A DNA stretch of 64,000 nucleotides, from assembly GCA_002989075.1 (NCBI GenBank), contig PSQN01000012.1, forward strand, positions 2,120,480 through 2,184,479, given 5' to 3'. The notes below the pieces were generated by a model, which made no database searches, was not told where the DNA came from, and saw only the letters and a program-made list of their open reading frames with translations. The stretch is from Arthonia radiata (lineage: Eukaryota; Ascomycota; Arthoniomycetes; Arthoniales; Arthoniaceae). The translations under genes and the position numbers were made by a program. This document shows, in pieces, positions 10,995-25,195 of the stretch (position 1 is its first letter; the number at the start of each line of letters is the position of its first letter).

Positions 10995-13900
10995 GGTTAT
11001 GAGCTTAAATTAGTACTAATTTCTTTCAAATTTTCTTTTTAGAAAATATTTCCTCTACGACATCTATCGGCATCTCTGAACGATTCTATTATCAATCGAC
11101 TCTAAATTTTAAGCCCAATTGAACTATTAGAACAGACTTTCCTTTTTTTTTGGAAATCTCTGACTATATATTTGGCTATAGACTCCTTTTATAAGATTTC
11201 TAAACTTAAGGGCTCGACTAATTAAGATATTTAATCGATTCGAATAAAGGCTCTTTTAACTAAAAAGGGCTACAGTAATATTATAATCCCCTTTTTAGCT
11301 ATTTAGCTAGAGATATTACTAAAGCTAGCCGCTAAAAATAGTCGATAAGAGCAGCAGCCCTTATTCAACTAACTCTAGAGAACGGTCCTCTTATTTAGAT
11401 AAAGGGGATCTATAACTCTCTAGAGCTTTAAAATAGTTTAAAAAGGTTATACGAATTGAAAGGTTTTAGTTTTAAGTTTCTAATTTGCAAGAAGCTCTTT
11501 AGTACTATACTTAGTAAGATAAAAAACCTTAAGCTTTATCTTACTAAAATTAGGCAATTAACGGACGATTTAGTAACCCGAGGACTAGTACTATCCAACA
11601 AGATAGTAGCTGTCTACGTTCTTTACAATCTAACCCCTAAATATAAGCATATAGTAGCTATTATTAGCTAAACTTATTGGCAAACAACTAGCAATATAAG
11701 TCTATAGAACTTATTTAGTTAACTTATAGACGAGTCTCGTCGAATTCGTAGTAGTACTCCAGCAGAAAAGGTTTTTACTGCAATAGACAATAAATTAACG
11801 CAAAGGACCGGAGAAAAATTAAAGTCTTTAAGTAAAAATTAAGAAAAATGCCCCTTTTGTAACAAAAAGGGGCATAAACCGGCAACTTGTTGGAAAAAAT
11901 ACTCAAACCTCCAGTTAAATTCCAATAAAAGCTTCAAAAACACTAATTTTTTAATATTTTCTGTATATAGTTCTAACCTACAAGAAGAACAATGCTTTAC
12001 AGTATTATTAGACAGAGTTAACTACTCTATTAATTCTTAGATCCTTGATATAGACTTAATAAGCTATATTTGCTCGAATATTAATCTTCTAACAGATATC
12101 CGGCCAACTAACTAAATTGTTCGTTAAGAAGAGGAAAAGTTAATCTAAGTCTTATAGATAAGTAAAGCAAAACTATTCTTTAAGGATAAAATAATTGTTT
12201 TAAATAAAGTTTTATTTATTAAGAAATTTAAAATTAACCTTCTAAGCTTTAATAAGCTTAGAAAGAGGGGAGATAAGGTAACTTTTAAATAAAATAAGCT
12301 AAAAGTTAATTAAACTAGACAACTAACTATTAAGAGGCGGTATATTAACGGTTTAATAGTAATAGAAGCTTAGACTATTAATATAGTTTAATCTTTCTAT
12401 ACTATTTCTCTAAAAACTAACCTTTAATACTAATAAATAGAATATATAGGTAAAAATACCTTAAAACAGCTTAAAAAAGTTGCTCTAGAAACAAGTTATT
12501 CGGACAAATTAGAAGATAATTGCTAAATTTGCTTTAAAGCAAAGATAACGGCTAAAGTTAGCTAAAAAACTCTAAACAAATTAATTAATTATTTAAAAAA
12601 AGTCTACTTAAATATTTGTAGGCTAATTGTACCGCAAACCTCTTCTAAAGGTTAATTTTTTACTAGCTTTATAGATAATAAAACCCGATATACAACTATC
12701 GAGATACTATAGTCTAAAAACTAGGTTTTTAACGTACTATCTATCTATATTACTTAAGAAGAAACGCAGTCTAAGTATTCTTTTAAAAGACTATACTTAA
12801 ACAACGCAAAAGAATATCGGGAAGGTTAGATAAAATAGCTTCTAGAACAAAAAGAAGCTATTTTAACGATATTTCTACTATATACTTTTTAGTAAAATAG
12901 ACGAGCTAAACGCTTTAACTAAATAATTGTTAGTAAAGTTTAAGCAATACTTTATACCGCTGGGCTACTCTAAATATATTGGGGTAAAGCGCTAAAAGTA
13001 GCTATTTATATTTATAATAGAACCTCTTATACCAAATTACCGGGATTTATTACTCCGTATAAAGTAAAATACAGTAAAAAACCAAATATTAGTACTATTA
13101 AAATTTAGAGCTTAGTTACTTATCTTAAAGAATCTAAACTAAAAAAAACTAGACGCTAGAGCAACTACTTATATTCTAATAGGCTACAAATTAAACTAAT
13201 ATAAGCTCTTAGATTCTAATAGCCGGAAGGTTTACTAAGAGAGAGACGTCTATGTTTAAGAAGAAAAATTTATTTGAGACCTATAGAGATCTATAGTTAA
13301 TTAATTAACTAAAAGTATTTTTAAAGAGCTTAAAAAATAACTAGAAGTTAAGTTTAAAGATAAGCTAAATTTAACCGCTAAATCTTAAGATAATAGAGAG
13401 ATATCTCTTAATAAAGAAGGAAGTCTTCTGTATAAGAAATAGTATACCTCCTCTATATCTTAACAATTAGCGGACGAATCTAAATAAAAACTATACTAAA
13501 CTAGAGCTCTAAACGAGTCTAACCTTTTTACCGAGTTAGATTATAAAAGTACCGAAGACCTCGGCCGAGTAGACATCGATTGCGCCCAGAAAATAGATTT
13601 TATATACAAAAACGCCGAAAAAAATTAGTTTAACGAGTTTTATAATAATCTAAAATAATACGTTAAATAAGCCTTAGTCGCAGTTACTAAAGAGCCTAAT
13701 AACTTAAAAGAAATAAGAGTATCTAAGGATTAGTCTTCTTAGCTAAATGCAATATAGTCGGAGCTCAAAGAGCTAGCTAACTAAGAAACCTAAATATTAA
13801 TCGAGCTACCGCTAGGTAGAAAGGCGCTAAAAGAGCGCTAAGTACCGAAGATTAAGTATTCTCTAGAGAGTAAGCTAATTTTTAAAGCCTGCTAGGTAGT

Positions 13901-15391
13901 TAAGAGCTATTAGTAAAGACTCGGCCTTAATTTTATAGAGACTTTTATAAATATAGTAAATCTAATTACTTATCGGCTTATATTGGCCTTAGTAGTAGAG
14001 AAAGACTAAAAAATAAAGCAATAGAACGTAAAATTAGCTTATTCTAATGCAAAGTTAGATAAAATTGTTTATATTAAGCAACCAACTAGCTTATTTAACA
14101 GAACTAATAAAGTTTATTAAATAAAGAAGGCCCTTTACGGTCTAAAACAGGCCGACCGACAGTAAGAAGCCTATCTTTGAGAATTACTAAGGAGAATAGA
14201 TTTTAAACTCTTAGTATCCGATTAGTTAGTTTATATTTAAAGAACTAAAAAGCAGGTAATTTTAATTACCTACGTAAACAATATATTAGCTGTATCTAAT
14301 TCTACCGAAATAATCTCAAAATCTACTAAAAACTAAATAAGACTCTTATGGTTAAGAACTTAAGAGACGTTAGTAAGTTTCTAGAAATTAAAATTACTTA
14401 AGATCGCCCGGCAAAAACGATTTGTCTAGACTAGTCGACTTATTTAGCTAAAATTTTAACTAAATATTTAAAGAAAAACGGCCGAATGCTTAGAAAAATA
14501 CTGCAACCCGTCGACTTAAAATTGGCACTAAATCCTAACTAAGCTAGCAGTGCTAATATTTCTAATTATTAGCAACAAATTGGATCGATTTTATATCTAA
14601 TAACAAATATAAGACCCGATATTACCTTTATAACTAGTCTACTAGCTCAGTATATATTAAATCCTAGTAAGAAGCACTAAAGAGTTCTAAGTAGCCTTTA
14701 AGCTTACTTAAATAAAACTTCTAACCTTAGCCTTTACTATAAATCTTCCTTAATAGACAGTATAACCGGCTATTATAACGTAAATTAGGGGAAAAACCTT
14801 AATACTGGGAGATCGACTATCGGCTATATCTTTCTACTTAGAAACGAAGCTCTTAGCTAAAATTTAAAGCTACAAAAAATAGTCGTCTTAAGCTCTTATA
14901 AGGCTAAATATATAGCTCTTAAAGAAGCTATAAAGAAACAGTTATTTATCTAATTAATTGCTACCGAACTGTTCGGAATTTTTAAAGAAAATTCGATTAC
15001 TACCGTTTTAGCGGGTACTTTTAAAAAGTCTGCGGATAAAAAGCCTTGGCGGGCTCTAACGTACCAGACAAGTATATATTTAGCCGAGCAAGCCGGTTAA
15101 ATTAGACCGGAGACCCCAATTTTGTCGGTAAAACTGTTACTTACCGACAGCAATTTAATAAAAGAACTTATAAAAAACCCTATCTTCTGAGCTAAATCTA
15201 AGCATATTGATATACAGTATTACTATATTAGAGAAAACGTTTAGATAGGCTAAATAGAGCTTAAATACATTTCTATAAAGAAACAATTAGCAGACGGTTT
15301 AATAAAACTAATCGACTTAGCTAAAATACTAATATTTAGAACTTAAATTAGCTTATAATCCGGCTAAAATAACTAGTCGATTAAGAAGGTA
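10995..15391 (+). mobile_element. Ty1/copia internal region, copy 2 (RIP-mutated, less decayed)
   Basis: This is a second copia internal region of about 4.4 kb, colinear with copy 1. A gag segment is open at 11,456-11,671. An intact zinc knuckle is encoded at 11,849-11,890 (CPFCNKKGHKPATC, i.e. CX2CX4HX4C). The RT active-site block near 14,270-14,282 reads YVNN, so both catalytic Asp have become Asn, the result of G-to-A changes. RNase H is at about 14,790-14,960. Many stops remain, so it is dead, but fewer key residues are lost than in copy 1. Confidence 0.88.
11849..11890 (+). other. Intact Gag CCHC zinc knuckle in copia copy 2
   Basis: The codons read C-P-F-C-N-K-K-G-H-K-P-A-T-C, the retroviral-type CX2CX4HX4C nucleocapsid knuckle that binds RNA in the retrotransposon particle. 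The homologous codons of copy 1 (6,945-6,986) are all changed to Tyr. This is the best single site to see the direction of the mutation process. Confidence 0.85.
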
Positions 15392-15899
15392 TATTAAAAA
15401 TTAACCAACTAGCTAGTTAGTTAGAACCTTCAAAAGCTTAGAGTATTGAATAGATCCTATTAGCTGTCTTAGTTTAAAATAGAATAAGCCTTTTATCTAA
15501 AGGGTCGGGTCTAGTAGCTTAAGTTTAGGACAAAAAGAAGTATTATACGACTTATTCTAAGCAGCTAGCCTATAGTCTAAGACAATATAGAATAAACTTA
15601 GAGACTAATAGTTTTAAATAAACAGAATTACCGTCTTATACAGTAAGTTACAGGTTATCTAGCCTCTATTAAAAAGAATAGATATCTAATAAGTCTTATA
15701 TAGATCGCTAAACTTAGATATATAAGCTAAAATCTCTTTAGAGAATTTTAGCTAATAAGACAGATAATATAATAATAGCTTCTCCTTACTACTAAGTATT
15801 GTACCTATACTAAGTTTAAGTATTGTACTAGTTCCAAGCTAGTCTTATTTTTCTACTCTTTATAGTAGTATCCTTCTTCTTTCCTATACTTTTTCAATA
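15392..15899 (+). repeat. Copia LTR 3 (3' LTR of copy 2)
   Basis: It is 508 bp long and homologous end to end with LTR 1 and LTR 2. Its start is mutated to TATTAAAAATTAACC and it ends TTTTTCAATA. The preceding purine tract AAGAAGG matches the polypurine tract seen before LTR 2. Confidence 0.84.
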
Positions 15900-18710
15900 A
15901 GATAAGAGCTCTTATATACTTATACTATTATTAGTTTATATTAACTATTTACTTTTAAGACTATTAGTAATATTATACTTATACGTAGAAAAGATATAGA
16001 AAATAATAAGTAAATTTAGCTTAATATTATATTAGAGAGTATACTAAAAGAGACTAATAATATTAAAGCTCTATAATTTAATATTTAAGAAAAAAAGTCA
16101 AAGCTAAAGAAGCTTAGTAAAGAATATGTTTATATTAATAATAATAAAAAAGATAAGAAAAAGAAAGATAAAGAAACTAAAATTAAGACTAATAATAGTC
16201 TACTATCTGATTTTATAATAGTAATATTAATATTAACATTAATATTAGTATCTATAGTAGTATTAGTAGTAGTATTAAGACTAGGTTTAAAAGTAGTACT
16301 AGTAGACAATAGTAGTTATAGTAAATATAGAAAAAAGACTAAAGCTAGTAGTATATTTAGACTAGTTAATTATATAAGAATATAAGAATAGACTACTATA
16401 GATAATAAACAATCATTTTATATAAATAAATAGTTTATAAATATAATAGCTATAAATATATATAATATAGATAGAAACTTATTTAGCTATAAATCTTTTT
16501 TTAAATAATTAAAATAATCTTTTTTTATATTATAAGATACTTAGTAATTATATATTTAATAAAATTTTAACTTAAATCTATTTTCTATCTATTTTTTAAA
16601 AAATTCTATTCTACTTCTATAGTATTAAGATATATAATAGAATATCCTATTAAAATAGAATTTACTATATCTCTTTTTTATCTTATTTTTAAAATATTAG
16701 AGTTTAAAATATTATTATTATATTTAAATAATTCTAGTACTTAATTATTTTATTTAAAATATTTAAATATAAATAGTATCTAGATATTTTAGTTAGTATA
16801 CTTAAATACTACTAGTAATTATACTTTATCTTTAATAACAAAGAGCTTATTAAAGATATAAAAAAGATAGAGTTTTTAAAAAAGCCTTATAATAAAGAAA
16901 TAAAGGTTAATTTAATCTTCTTATTTAAAATATATTAACTTTTATATAATAACAGTAGTTAGTATAGAAAAGCTTTTATAGGAAGAATAGCTCTACTATT
17001 TTTATTAATAATTTTAATAGAGCTTATATTATTAGCTTTTTATTTTAATAATAATAAGAAACTATCTATTAAATTACATTAAAGTATTAAGCTTTTTATA
17101 AGACTTCTATAGAAAAAATATACTTTAAATATAAAAAAGCTCTTACTTTATAGTCTTATTAAAGTTCTAAAATATAAATTAAATATAGTAGTATTTATAT
17201 TAATATTATTATTAATATTACTTTTAGTAAAATTAGTCTTTAAAGAAATATATATACTAAAGTTATTAATTCTACTAAGCTCTATTTATATTATAAAGTC
17301 TAGTAGTATTAGTAGTAAGGTCTTTCTATTACTATATATAAATATAAAAGAAAAATACTAGTTAAAAATATATAAAATATATAAAATATTCTACCTTATT
17401 AAAAAAAAGTATATTATAATAAAAAATAATAATATTATGAAATCTTACTATATAATTAATAATAATAGATTTAAAGAGAAAATAACTTACTAAGTATAGC
17501 TATAATTAGTAAATGGTATCTATTTATATTAAAAAATTAGTAAATTTAAATAAAAGACTATTTAATTCAATAAGAGCTTTTTTAAAAAACTATATAAAAT
17601 TAGTTATTAAAAGTAAGTATAACTTTAATAAAATATTTATATTAATAGTTATATCTATATTTAAGTTTTTTTTTTAATAATTATAAGTTCAATTAACTAG
17701 TTTTACTATTTAATCTAGCTATTTGCTTAAAGAAAGTATAGTAAGTTATAAATAAATTTAATACTATACTATAGAAATAGAAATAGAAATATAAAGACTT
17801 TTTTAAACTTACTAATATTATTAAACTAATTAATATATAAAGTAGTAAAATATTTAATTTAAAGTTTATAGTAATTAGCTACTTTTTTATTAAACTTTGT
17901 TTTTAATATATTAATACTAATATAATTATTAAAATAATTCTAAATAACTATAATTTACTTATACTTATTTTAAAATTATAAATAAAAGTTTATTAAATCA
18001 ATATATATTTACTTTAATATATAATTAATAATAATTAACTAAATAAATATTATAATTATTAAAGTAATACTAAAAATATGGTAATAATATTAATTAATAA
18101 GATACTTTATTTTATTAATTAATATATTATAGTAAAACTTATTAATAGTAATAAAACTTTTATCCTTACTAATATTAATTTATTTATATATATAAATAAC
18201 AATATTAAATATATATTTAAGTAAAATATAAGTTTTACTATTATTATACTATATAAATTAATAGTCTTTATAAAGATACTACTATTACTCTTTATTAACT
18301 ATATTTTTTTTAATTATAAAGTTTTATTAATTGAAAAACTTTACATTAAAATTTTTAAACTAATAAATAAAATAGTTTATTTTATACTAAAATAAGGAGT
18401 ATAATTAAACTTATTAGTTAAATAGTTATAAAAGATACTTATAATTTATAATTATAAAAAAGTTAAATTAATAATATAGTTATAAAATAAAAATAAATTA
18501 TTTATTAGTAGTATCATTATTAATAATAGTATAAATAATATAAAAAAATTTCACTATTATTAAGCTAGCTATATAAACTTAATTTTTAAATATTATTATT
18601 AACAATAAAGTTTCAAAAAAATAAAAATAAAGTATATAAAAACTTTAATTAAAGATTTTTAGCTTTATATATCTTTAATTTTACATTAGTATATATACTA
18701 TTTTAAAATA
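15900..18710. other. Extremely AT-rich, gene-free stretch of the island
   Basis: This is the most AT-rich part of the window, with long A/T runs, almost no CA/TG, and stops in every frame. I recognise no transposase, RT or RNA gene. It ends abruptly at about 18,710, where normal composition resumes. It is likely old repeat DNA eroded by RIP beyond recognition; a centromere-like or other AT-rich structural role cannot be judged from sequence. Confidence 0.5.
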
Positions 18711-19182
18711 AGCGGGGTACGGTATACTTAAAGACCCTAGGGTAGTACCTCGGGTACGCCCTACCTGGGGATACTGCAACACATTCCGAGATCGGTCCCG
18801 AAGTATGCCCCACGCGCTCGCTGTTAATGCTGTGCCTCTGAACCGAGCCGACTCCTAAACGGCGTCTATCTCATACGTTGCCGATAACACGTCATTGTTG
18901 ATGCTTGCATAAGCAGCCATTGGAAATTTTCTGGCCTCGCGTATAACTAAGCTGACTGCATTTCGTGATCTTAAGAAACCAGGATCATCCTTAGCTTGCA
19001 TCGGATACCGCGGAAGCGTATACGTTCCTGATAAGAAACTCACATTCGCTGCGTGCGTATCACAAGCAAACTAACAGTCTGACGTTGAACTTCACACGGA
19101 ATAATTTAGATCACACAAGCAGCAACTTCATCTCCTACCTTTGAACCATTTCTGTCCACCTCACCCTCCCGCCACCGCAACG
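18711..19182. other. Island/gene boundary and upstream region of the oxidoreductase gene
   Basis: Composition switches within a few bases to balanced GC. The first bases contain repeated GGTAC/GGGTACG-like words. No ORF is convincing. The 3' part, rich in CA and CT, is the likely promoter and 5' UTR of the gene starting at 19,183. Confidence 0.5.
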
Positions 19183-20676
<1,494 letters not shown>

Positions 20677-21005
20677 GCCCTTGACCCGGTATCTGGAATT
20701 GCTGATCGCCAACGCAGATAGAATGGCTCGTCCGAATGTTTGGAGCAAATTTTGAGCTGCATGAATGCATATTAGAGAGTAGTCGGTCTATTAGTGTTGA
20801 ACAGACCTAGTGACGAGTATTCTTATCGTGCCCTTTTCAAGTACTCTAACCGCAGCTGATGGGCATTTCAGTCAGTGAAACACGGGCTCGGGAATATTGC
20901 AATCACTGCTTCTGATGCGAGAGGCACTGTATCCAAATACGAAAGATCCTATAATATCAAGGAGCAACTTATAGTACGCCCACCACCAGACTCTGGTCAG
21001 GACGG
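20677..21005. other. Convergent intergenic region
   Basis: This lies between the stop of the plus-strand oxidoreductase and the stop of the minus-strand F-box-like gene. It should hold both 3' UTRs. Nothing else is recognised. Confidence 0.5.
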
Positions 21006-22192
21006 CTAGAATGCGTGCCCATCGCATTTCAAACAACCTTCACACGATGCCGGAGAGGAGCACCAGAATCGTGGGTTCAGAGTATTTCTGAGCGGTGCAT
21101 GACAAACATATTCCGTTTTCGCGCCGTCTTCCACCACATAATAGTGTTCTGCGGACTGAGCAACTTCAGGCATGTGCTTCAGTGTATATGGACGTCTTGA
21201 GAATTTGTCAACTTTGCGTCGCTCGCGTACCGTGATGCCGACATCAGGTATCGTGACGACGTGTACCGAGTCTTGTGAAGAGAACTCCATTTGACGATGC
21301 TTGCCTGCACTCGCCACCAGTCGTTTCAACAGTTCACCGGCGTATGCGATGCGTATCCGATTATGTCCTGGAGTGTCATGGCCAACGGCCCAAGTCAAGC
21401 ATACATCTTGACATCCGGGCAGGAGTTGCACAAGCTCATTCACGTTCTCGACAGCTCTTTCGAAATATAAGGGTGAGCCTTCGGAGCTTAGCTCGTAATT
21501 CTCAATGACAGAACTCAGTGATCGATTAAGGCTTAGTTCAAAGAAAGGCGGGGCTGGCCTGAAGGTCTCCTTGGGAATGAAGACGATCGCGACTGCCAGA
21601 TGCCTGATCTGCTCTCGAAATGATCTATTCAGAGAATTGACTGCCGCGAACGAATTCGCCCCTGGAAGTGGAAAGGTCAGCGCATGCTGGTGCAAACAGC
21701 ATTGTTGCAGGGAGCTCGCGAAAACCAGAATGTTCGCCACAATGATGGAGTTGAGCTACTTGTAGGGATACAGGTGAACAGTCTCGCAGAGAGAGACGTT
21801 GTGACCTCACCTGACGGAGCTTCCCTGCGGACGTCGACAATCACGTAGAAGATAAAGCCAACAACAAGGCTCTGAAGAGTCGCATCATGTAGTGTCTTGC
21901 AAGCATACAAGAGGCCGCTCAGAGAGACATGTCTCTCAGACGAGCCGTCAACAACGGATACCAAGTCGCTCGGCTGATCAGCTTTTCGAGAAAGCAAGAA
22001 GCCTTCTGGTTGATTCGCGACAGAGATGCACCTAGGTCCCCCCCGGTACAACTTTGATTGATGGAGATGGAGCGGCCCCCCCTGAACCGCCGACGTAAGA
22101 ACATCGTCCAGTATTCTGTCGCGAATCTCACGCGGAAGGCGTAGCAGGGCTGGCACGGTGGCAGATGGATTGGAGCCTGCCTTATGAGCCAT
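21006..22192 (-). CDS. Hypothetical protein with F-box-like N-terminus
   Basis: Exons on the minus strand: 22192-21811 and 21661-21006, giving 345 aa. The intron is 149 nt, with donor GTGAGG and a good branch/acceptor (GCGCTGAC then CTTCCAG). The phases agree only with this acceptor, not with closer AGs. The N-terminus reads ALLRLPREIRDRILDDVL, the short Leu-Pro-x-Glu-x-Arg motif opening many fungal F-box-like proteins; Leu/Arg-rich text follows. The C-terminal half has no motif I can name and is Cys-rich at the end (CSSPASCEGCLKCDG). Members of this broad class may act as ubiquitin-ligase adaptors, but that is unproven here. Start chosen at the first ATG (MAHK). Confidence 0.72.
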
Positions 22193-23180
22193 TGACACAA
22201 GTGCAATCTCGTTCGGATGGTCTTGCTGTTTAGCTCATACTGCTCTATGTTATTGGTCCAATAGAACCGAAGTCACCTAAACTTGTGTGGCTTGATTATG
22301 ACGACAGATTGTAGCAGGGGTCAAGGGCAGCTAAGGACCGGTGGCTCTGGTTAACATTCCATTGCGCAGAAGTTGCACCTGGAGTGTTCGATTCTGGTTC
22401 CAAAGCGCGTTGAGAGATGCTCGATAGTGATAAAGACCGCACCCTAAAGAGGACACAGATCCAGGATTAAGCTAGTAAACCGCGCTAGACTCTTTACGAT
22501 TTAGCTTACGGGCTAGGCGATGTTTGATAAGGTATATGGCTTTTATCACATTCCGACTAACATGGTAGGAAGGTAGGTACATGAGGATGAAACGGAAGAT
22601 ATGAGTGCGTCCATCACGTGATCCCAATATATGCCTATTCAGGCAATTCTCCACCAGGCATCCCGTGTCTTGGCATGGCCATCTGGACTGGGCGATCCTG
22701 CACACAACAATGTCCAATACGAAACGTTCGCAGCTCCCATCGTCAACGTTGTCGCTCTGAAAATGCCGGGCACTCGAATTTGGGTCGAATGTTGGGTTGC
22801 TACGCATGCCAATGATGTTGATAATCGCAATCATGTCCTGCCTTGAAGGAGTTCACACTGTATATCTGAATCATTGGAGGGGTACGCGCTAGTAGCGAGA
22901 TGCGTTCGCATGAAAGCTGCAAGCGAACAGGAGACATTTTATGACCGCCGTCGTTATTACGCCTGACAACACCATTTATCTCAAGCTGGACAGAAGCATT
23001 GCGCAGTAACAAAGTGCCGCGCTTAGTCCCAGTTAGTCCAACGCCTTCCGCGCGTGGCGGCTGACCGCAGATGAGCAAACAACATGTGCCAGCCACCGTG
23101 GCCAAACTTCTTTCAGCTTCCTTCCTTACCTACTTCGTCTCGTAGACTGTCAATCGGGAGAGTCTAAGTCACCACTGAAT
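22193..23180. other. Intergenic region between divergent genes
   Basis: About 1 kb separates the starts of two divergently transcribed F-box-like genes. Short ORFs occur on both strands, but none shows domain-like sequence or splice structure. It is a probable bidirectional promoter region. Confidence 0.5.
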
Positions 23181-24911
23181 ATGGGGAAGAAGATTAAGAA
23201 GCAACTCCCTATCGAACTGCTAGAAGAAATCATACCCTACCTTGACCCTATTACGCTCGTCTCGTTTTCTCAGACGTGCCAAACATACCGCCAGATTGCC
23301 AACATCAATCAAGAGGACCTCTTACAGCGCCTGCTACTGCTCGAGCTCGACACTAATCCTGATCGTGGCGGTCATGTGCCCGATTATCTGGGACCAGACG
23401 CCCTCCTCGGTCACTATCCTGACATCCCTCAACCGTTCTTGGCATTCCGTGACCCATGCTGGGGCAACGCACGCTACGTAGGTTTTGACGTAGCTTTGTG
23501 ATGCGAACAGACCACTGACTCACCACCCAGGCATGTGTTGGATGTATGAAGCTCCGCAGCCACGTGTGGTTCTCCAACCATTACGTTGAGTCAATCCCTA
23601 TGCGCAAGCCTACAGCAACCTCTCGCGCCGCCAACATACTCCGCGAGCCGGACGACTTGCGGTTGAGATGGATGCGACGGCAGGCTGTCTGCTCGCGCTT
23701 GGGTGTGAGGCCTTCCGAGCTCTGGGGTAAGTTCTTGTTCTCAATGCAAATATATTAGCTGCGTACAGCCAGCTGCCTAGATAAGCTCCGCTACTCAGTC
23801 TGCTGCTGGCGATATAAGTACATTTGCGCCCAATACTCCGAGCATTCGACGACTGCTAGTCACGCTCTAGTATCACCTCGTACTGTCGTCCAGGAGCTGG
23901 CGACATGTCCGTGAACGAGGTGCAGAAGCTCATTCGTACTCACGGCAGGCCATGTCAGATGCAGATCTGCGGCATGAATCTGCAACGTGGCCATGTTCTA
24001 TAAGCCGAGCGGACGGTGGCATCCGTAGCTTATTGCACCAGAGCATGTCGGCGCACGTCTCTGCTTACATCACGCGAAGTTTACCATGCTGACGGAACCG
24101 CATGACAGGCACCCACAGCGAGCGTCGCCGCTTCACCATCTCGAACTTCCTTCCCAAAAGCGTAAACAACATGCCGCCGGGCTTCTTGCCGGTCAGATCA
24201 CTCCTCATCCAACATGGCTCAATCGGCGACAACCGCTTCCTGTACGACGAGCTCGTGGGCATGGGGCGACGCAAACGTCTCTGCGTCGAATGTCAGCGGA
24301 TACGTCAACAGCCACGGCATATGTTCGACGTGCATGGCCCATTGTATGCCGATCACGGATGGTCGCGGTTTAGTCAGTGTCAGCAGAACGACCACCGCCG
24401 TCCTCCGTATCAGCTGTCCGCCACTGGAGCCGTAGTATCCGAAAAATCTCCCCCATCTGTGCAGATGTTGACCTATGAGCACACTTGGTTCACTGACGTG
24501 CCATATTACCCTCCACTATTGCAGCATCCAACTCCACGCCTCGCGCAAAGCCTAGTCTTTACGTCTCGCCTCTACAGGTCCAACCATCCAGATGTGCATG
24601 CGCAAAGGTTCCCCAATATTGGGGCCATGGAGCGTCACGTCATGGCGCGATGCGCAAGCTGCGGGACATGGAAACATGGCATGATGTGGGAGAACTTCGG
24701 TGCCTGCACAAGCGTTACGCAGCCGTCGAATAACGAGCAGCACAGTTGGCTGCATCGAGAGCTCTTCTGTCATGGTTGTTTGCCGAGCACGCCCAAAACC
24801 AGATGCCTGATGACCGCTGAGTGGCGGGCTGAGATAGAGGCGCGAGGGCAGGCAAAGATCAACAGGCAGCAAGGGCGTGCGCTGCCGATAAGAGTCAAGA
24901 ATCAAGCTTGA
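23181..24911 (+). CDS. F-box protein with Cys-pair (zinc-type) C-terminal region
   Basis: Preferred exons: 23181-23477, 23531-23726 and 24109-24911 (431 aa); all phases agree. An F-box fills residues about 7-45 (LPIELLEEIIPYL, then LVSFSQTC). After the first intron comes a Cys pair (ACVGCMKLRSH), as in fungal F-box proteins with a zinc-type segment. The last exon has CVECQRIR, RCASCGTWK and FCHGCLP. The protein probably recruits targets to an SCF ubiquitin ligase; no target is evident. The second intron is 382 nt, unusually long here, and contains a separate coding-looking stretch (about 23,893-24,002) that would be phase-compatible as an alternative exon but ends in TAA. The last 803 nt could alternatively be a separate gene starting at ATG 24,102. 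The one-gene reading is favoured by phase. Confidence 0.66.
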
Positions 24912-25195
24912 AAGTGTTTGATGGCGATGCAATGAGGGACCCAGGAACCTAGCACAGACTGAGGAAACCCATGAACGCTTGGTCAGCGTGCAAGTCTTAG
25001 CCATGCAGGCCTCAAGCTTCCTTGGGTGGGCATGCCCGCCGAGTGGGTTCTCGACTAGCAAAAGCAAGTTCCACGTACCATCGTTGCATGTGCTGCTCAA
25101 GTCTTGCCTTTCTTCAAGGGGACATTGTGTTCTGCAGTGTAAAATACAAGCATCAGTGTATTCACGTGAGTCTTCTCGATTGACCAGACAATATC

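Noticed and set aside
15900-18710. Centromere or mitochondrial-insert explanation for the AT-rich stretch
   Set aside because: No mitochondrial gene motif or satellite periodicity is seen; RIP-eroded repeats explain it more simply, though not proven.
1-18710. CRISPR-like or tandem-array signal from recurrent TAGCT/TTAAG words
   Set aside because: These words recur because of RIP-biased composition and the two copia copies; no regular repeat-spacer pattern exists.
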